This document shows positions 62,105-64,000 of a stretch of 64,000 nt of DNA, in pieces; positions within the stretch are counted from its first letter, which is position 1, and each line of letters opens with the position of its first letter. The position numbers and the translations under genes were made by a program. The DNA comes from Paracoccus sediminilitoris (GTDB lineage Bacteria > Pseudomonadota > Alphaproteobacteria > Rhodobacterales > Rhodobacteraceae): NCBI RefSeq assembly GCF_003259195.1, contig NZ_QJPK01000001.1:124001-188000 (forward strand), read 5' to 3'. The notes under the pieces are model-generated. The model was not told the DNA's origin. It saw nothing but the letters and a program-made list of their open reading frames with translations, and did no database searches.

Positions 62105-62272
62105 CTAGGTCCCATGCCAGATGCTGCCGGACCGGGTCGTCGCGCCGCTGACCAGGGCAGAAAGCTGCTGCGGGTCGCAGCTCTCGTCTATCTTTTCAAA
62201 CCAGGACCGCGCCCTGCATCCTGCGACGAACAGGACCGCCAGCAGCGCAAGGCATAGTGACTGCGTTTTCAT
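62105..62272 (-). CDS. Small lipoprotein candidate (55 residues)
   Basis: A short frame on the minus strand whose translation begins MKTQSLCLALLAVLFVAGC, a textbook lipoprotein signal with lipobox VAGC (cysteine 19). A polar mature peptide of 36 residues (RARSWFEKIDESCDPQQLS and so on) follows, including a second cysteine. Entericidin-sized lipoproteins are often missed. The ribosome site is weak. No homologue comes to mind; the signal sequence is the sole evidence. Confidence 0.5.
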   Translation of the reverse strand: MKTQSLCLALLAVLFVAGCRARSWFEKIDESCDPQQLSALVSGATTRSGSIWHGT

Positions 62273-62503
62273 AACTCGGGTCCCGCTGGATGAACTGCCA
62301 CGCGTCATCCTGCGCACCGAACACCGGTGGTCAAGGCGCTGACCGATCCAAAGTGATGGGTTGGCGGCCGCAAGCGCGTTGCGCGTGGGCTTGCCGACAA
62401 GACCGGCTCATAGGACAGGGGGCCGCAGTGACCTGCAGCCCCCTGTCCTATGCCGGGACGCGTTTAGTACCGCCCCACTGCGCCCCCGGGACACGCGTAG
62501 GCA
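62273..62503. other. Intergenic stretch with a 15-bp perfect hairpin
   Basis: A 231-base stretch between the small lipoprotein candidate and the LLM flavoprotein gene. It contains the 15-bp perfect inverted repeat described separately and otherwise nothing I can identify. Confidence 0.5.
62409..62452. repeat. 15-bp perfect inverted repeat (44-base hairpin)
   Basis: CATAGGACAGGGGGC (62409-62423) pairs fully with 62438-62452. The 14-base spacer holds a further GCAG-TGAC-CTGC stem. No T-run follows on either strand. It lies 51 bases beyond the LLM gene stop. It could be a terminator-like 3' structure or an element end. Confidence 0.7.
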
Positions 62504-63514
62504 TCAGGCGGCGTTGGCCAAGGGCAGATCCTGCATCACCTCGGCGGCGATCTGAAAGCTGCGCAAGCGTGCGGCGTGGTCATGAATCTGACCGGTCAGG
62601 ATCACCTCATCGGGACGATGGGCGGCAATCAGGGCGGCCATCTGGTCGCGCACCTGGTCGCGATCCCCTACGGCGCTGATGCGCAGCGCACGATCCACCC
62701 CCTGCCGAACCGAGGCACCGATCTCGGCGTCGATATCGCGCACCGGGCGCGGCAGCTTGCCGGGTTGGCCGGTCCGCAGGCGCGCGAAGGCCAGCTGCAT
62801 CGTGGTGCGCAGATAGGCGGCCTCGGCTGCGTCATCGGCGGCAAATACGTTCGCGGCCATCACGACATAGGGCTTTTGCCCCCAGGGTGACGGGCGGAAC
62901 CGTTCGCGATAGATCGCCAAGGCGCGTTCCATGTCATCAGGCGCAAAATGGCTGGCGAAGGCATAAGGCAGCCCCAGATGCGCCGCCAGCTGCGCCCCAA
63001 AGGTGCTGCTGCCCAGGATCCAGACCGGCACATGCGTGCCTTCGCCGGGGATCGCGCGGACGGCGGCATCGGGACGTTCGTCACCGAAGTAATCCAGCAA
63101 CTCGACCACGTCCTGTGGAAAGCTGTCGGCCATCGGATCGCGGCGCAGGGCGCGGATGACCGCCCCGTCACCACCGGGCGCGCGCCCCAGCCCCAGATCG
63201 ATCCGGTCGGGGAAAGCATTGGCCAGGGTCCCGAACGCCTCGGCCACGGTCAAGGGGGCGTGGTTGGGCAGCATGATGCCGCCCGCACCGACGCGGATGC
63301 GGCTGGTCGCCTGCGCCACCAGCCCGATCAGGACGGCGGTTGCGGCGCTGGCGATGCCAGGCATGTTGTGATGTTCCGCCAGCCAGAACCGGCGATAACC
63401 CCATTCCTCGGCGTGTTGCGCAAGGTCGATGGTGTTGCGAATGGCATCCTGCGCGGTGCTGCCCTCGGGGACAGGCGACAGGTCCAGAAGCGAATATGGG
63501 ATATGCTGTGTCAT
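62504..63514 (-). CDS. LLM class flavin-dependent oxidoreductase
   Basis: Luciferase-like monooxygenase of 336 residues. Family blocks are [79 protein letters not shown] and the C-terminal [14 protein letters not shown]. It should bind FMN and oxidise an unknown substrate; the group is often annotated as MsnO8-like. The start codon follows directly after a 7-bp hairpin and has no clear ribosome site. Orientation and spacing give no operon partner. Confidence 0.9.
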   Translation of the reverse strand: MTQHIPYSLLDLSPVPEGSTAQDAIRNTIDLAQHAEEWGYRRFWLAEHHNMPGIASAATAVLIGLVAQATSRIRVGAGGIMLPNHAPLTVAEAFGTLANAFPDRIDLGLGRAPGGDGAVIRALRRDPMADSFPQDVVELLDYFGDERPDAAVRAIPGEGTHVPVWILGSSTFGAQLAAHLGLPYAFASHFAPDDMERALAIYRERFRPSPWGQKPYVVMAANVFAADDAAEAAYLRTTMQLAFARLRTGQPGKLPRPVRDIDAEIGASVRQGVDRALRISAVGDRDQVRDQMAALIAAHRPDEVILTGQIHDHAARLRSFQIAAEVMQDLPLANAA

Positions 63515-63597
63515 GCGCAGGATTTAAGCCTGCGCGTGCGTTTTGCAATGCCCTGCATGCACGATATGCAATGTTGCGATGGCCGGCCGGAGCGTGC
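63515..63597 (-). promoter_or_regulatory. LLM gene leader with start-proximal hairpin and TGCAATG repeats
   Basis: GCGCAGG-ATTTAA-GCCTGCGC (about 63516-63536) forms a hairpin touching the LLM start codon, in place of a normal ribosome site. Further upstream TGCAATG occurs at 63545-63551 and 63567-63573, flanking a TGCATGCA palindrome. These may be translational control and operator elements. Confidence 0.4.
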
Positions 63598-63624
63598 GGT
63601 CAGGGGCGCGGACGCCCCCCTGAC
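63598..63624 (-). terminator. Hairpin after the GNAT gene
   Basis: GGTCAGGGGCG pairs with CGCCCCCCTGACC with one bulge, 5 bases after the GNAT stop codon on the minus strand. There is no T-run. Confidence 0.5.
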
Positions 63625-63629
63625 CCGGC

Positions 63630-64000
63630 TCAGCCCATCTTGCGCAGATAGGTCCAGGTCGGCACGCGCGCATTGCGCGCCACGGACCAGCTTTCCGCGT
63701 CGCCCAGATAGACGAAGCCGCAATTCGTCAGGACCCTGGCCGAACCGGCATTGTCCTGAAACGCCTCGGCGAACAGGGTCCGCGCGCCATGCGGATTGGC
63801 CGCGACCAACGCCGAAACCGCCTCGGTGGCAAAGCCCGTGTTCCAGAAACCCGCACCAACCCAGAAACCCAGTTCGGACTGGTCGCCCTCCATCCGGGTC
63901 AGCGACACGACGCCCAACAATTCCGACAGCTTGCTTTGCGAGCCGTCGATCGCCCAGACGTCTTCGCTGCGGTCGGCGGACAGGGCACGCGCCACAAAGC
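63630..64000 (-). CDS. GNAT family N-acetyltransferase, C-terminal part (cut by window edge)
   Basis: The last roughly 123 codons of an acetyltransferase related to RimJ/RimL-type enzymes. The acetyl-CoA region GFWVGAGFWNTGFATEAVSALV and the following NAGSARVLTNCGFVYLGDAES are typical; the chain ends PTWTYLRKMG. A GTG near 63995 opens the frame inside the window, but the N-terminal beta strands are missing, so the true start lies beyond the edge. The substrate is unknown. Confidence 0.85.
   Translation of the reverse strand, partial: FVARALSADRSEDVWAIDGSQSKLSELLGVVSLTRMEGDQSELGFWVGAGFWNTGFATEAVSALVAANPHGARTLFAEAFQDNAGSARVLTNCGFVYLGDAESWSVARNARVPTWTYLRKMG

Noticed and set aside
1..64000. CRISPR array, insertion sequence, prophage or integrative element
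   Set aside because: No regularly spaced repeats, transposase, integrase or phage structural genes were found on either strand; inverted repeats seen are single hairpins.

Overview
The window looks like the chromosome of an alphaproteobacterium of the Rhodobacteraceae, most likely Paracoccus or a close relative. This rests on the high GC content, the split atpF/atpF' F0 operon led by atpI, the RNase P RNA, the TRAP transporter, MocR-type regulators and general protein similarity; no rRNA gene is present to fix the genus. Nearly all the sequence is tightly packed coding DNA, with many 4-base ATGA or GTGA overlaps that mark translationally coupled operons. I see no transposase, integrase, prophage or CRISPR array.

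Layout, left half. 1-2.1 kb: dctP-dctQ-dctM TRAP transporter (minus strand, dctM cut by the edge), preceded by a MocR regulator. 3.7-7.2 kb: an Lrp-type regulator, then a semialdehyde dehydrogenase/omega-aminotransferase operon. 7.3-9.0 kb: a MobA-like/XdhC pair and ribosomal protein L33. 9.1-13.2 kb: a signalling operon of a membrane protein, a six-helix hybrid histidine kinase and a response-regulator diguanylate cyclase. 13.4-21.8 kb: a surface-glycan region holding a 5'-truncated chain-length/tyrosine-kinase remnant, an orphan gene fragment, a membrane phosphatase-like protein and a lower-GC block (pyruvyl transferase, sulfotransferase, GT2-GT4 fusion, unknown protein). 22.1-26.9 kb: a compact ethanolamine module without microcompartment (eutR, eat, eutB, eutC).

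Layout, right half. 27-31 kb: tRNA-Glu, gatCA, a lipoprotein, a peptidoglycan amidase and RNase P RNA. 31-36.5 kb: mltG-fabF, adenosine kinase-nth and an OmpA-type lipoprotein. 36.6-39.3 kb: the F0 ATP synthase operon. 39.5-41.7 kb: an ArsR-type regulator with pseudouridine kinase and glycosidase. 41.7-50.9 kb: patatin, aldo/keto reductase, prfB, PBP1A, AmiC, an aminotransferase and a DsbA-like protein. 50.9-56.0 kb: GDP-mannose synthesis (manC) and a B12-type ribonucleotide reductase homologue. 56.5-64 kb: a 5-formyl-THF cyclo-ligase/mgtE pair, hisN-like phosphatase, a PraR-like regulator, quinone oxidoreductase, BI-1 protein, a hairpin-rich intergenic region with a tiny lipoprotein candidate, an LLM flavoprotein and a partial GNAT.

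The most unusual observation is the intact 1162-codon class II ribonucleotide reductase homologue at 52537-56025. It has lost the thiyl-radical cysteine motif and one redox cysteine, yet shows no frame disruption. Other points worth following up are a pair of identical palindromic 14-mers ahead of the aminotransferase operon, an ArsR-pseudouridine catabolism link, the scarred exopolysaccharide locus, and several strong hairpins without an assigned function.
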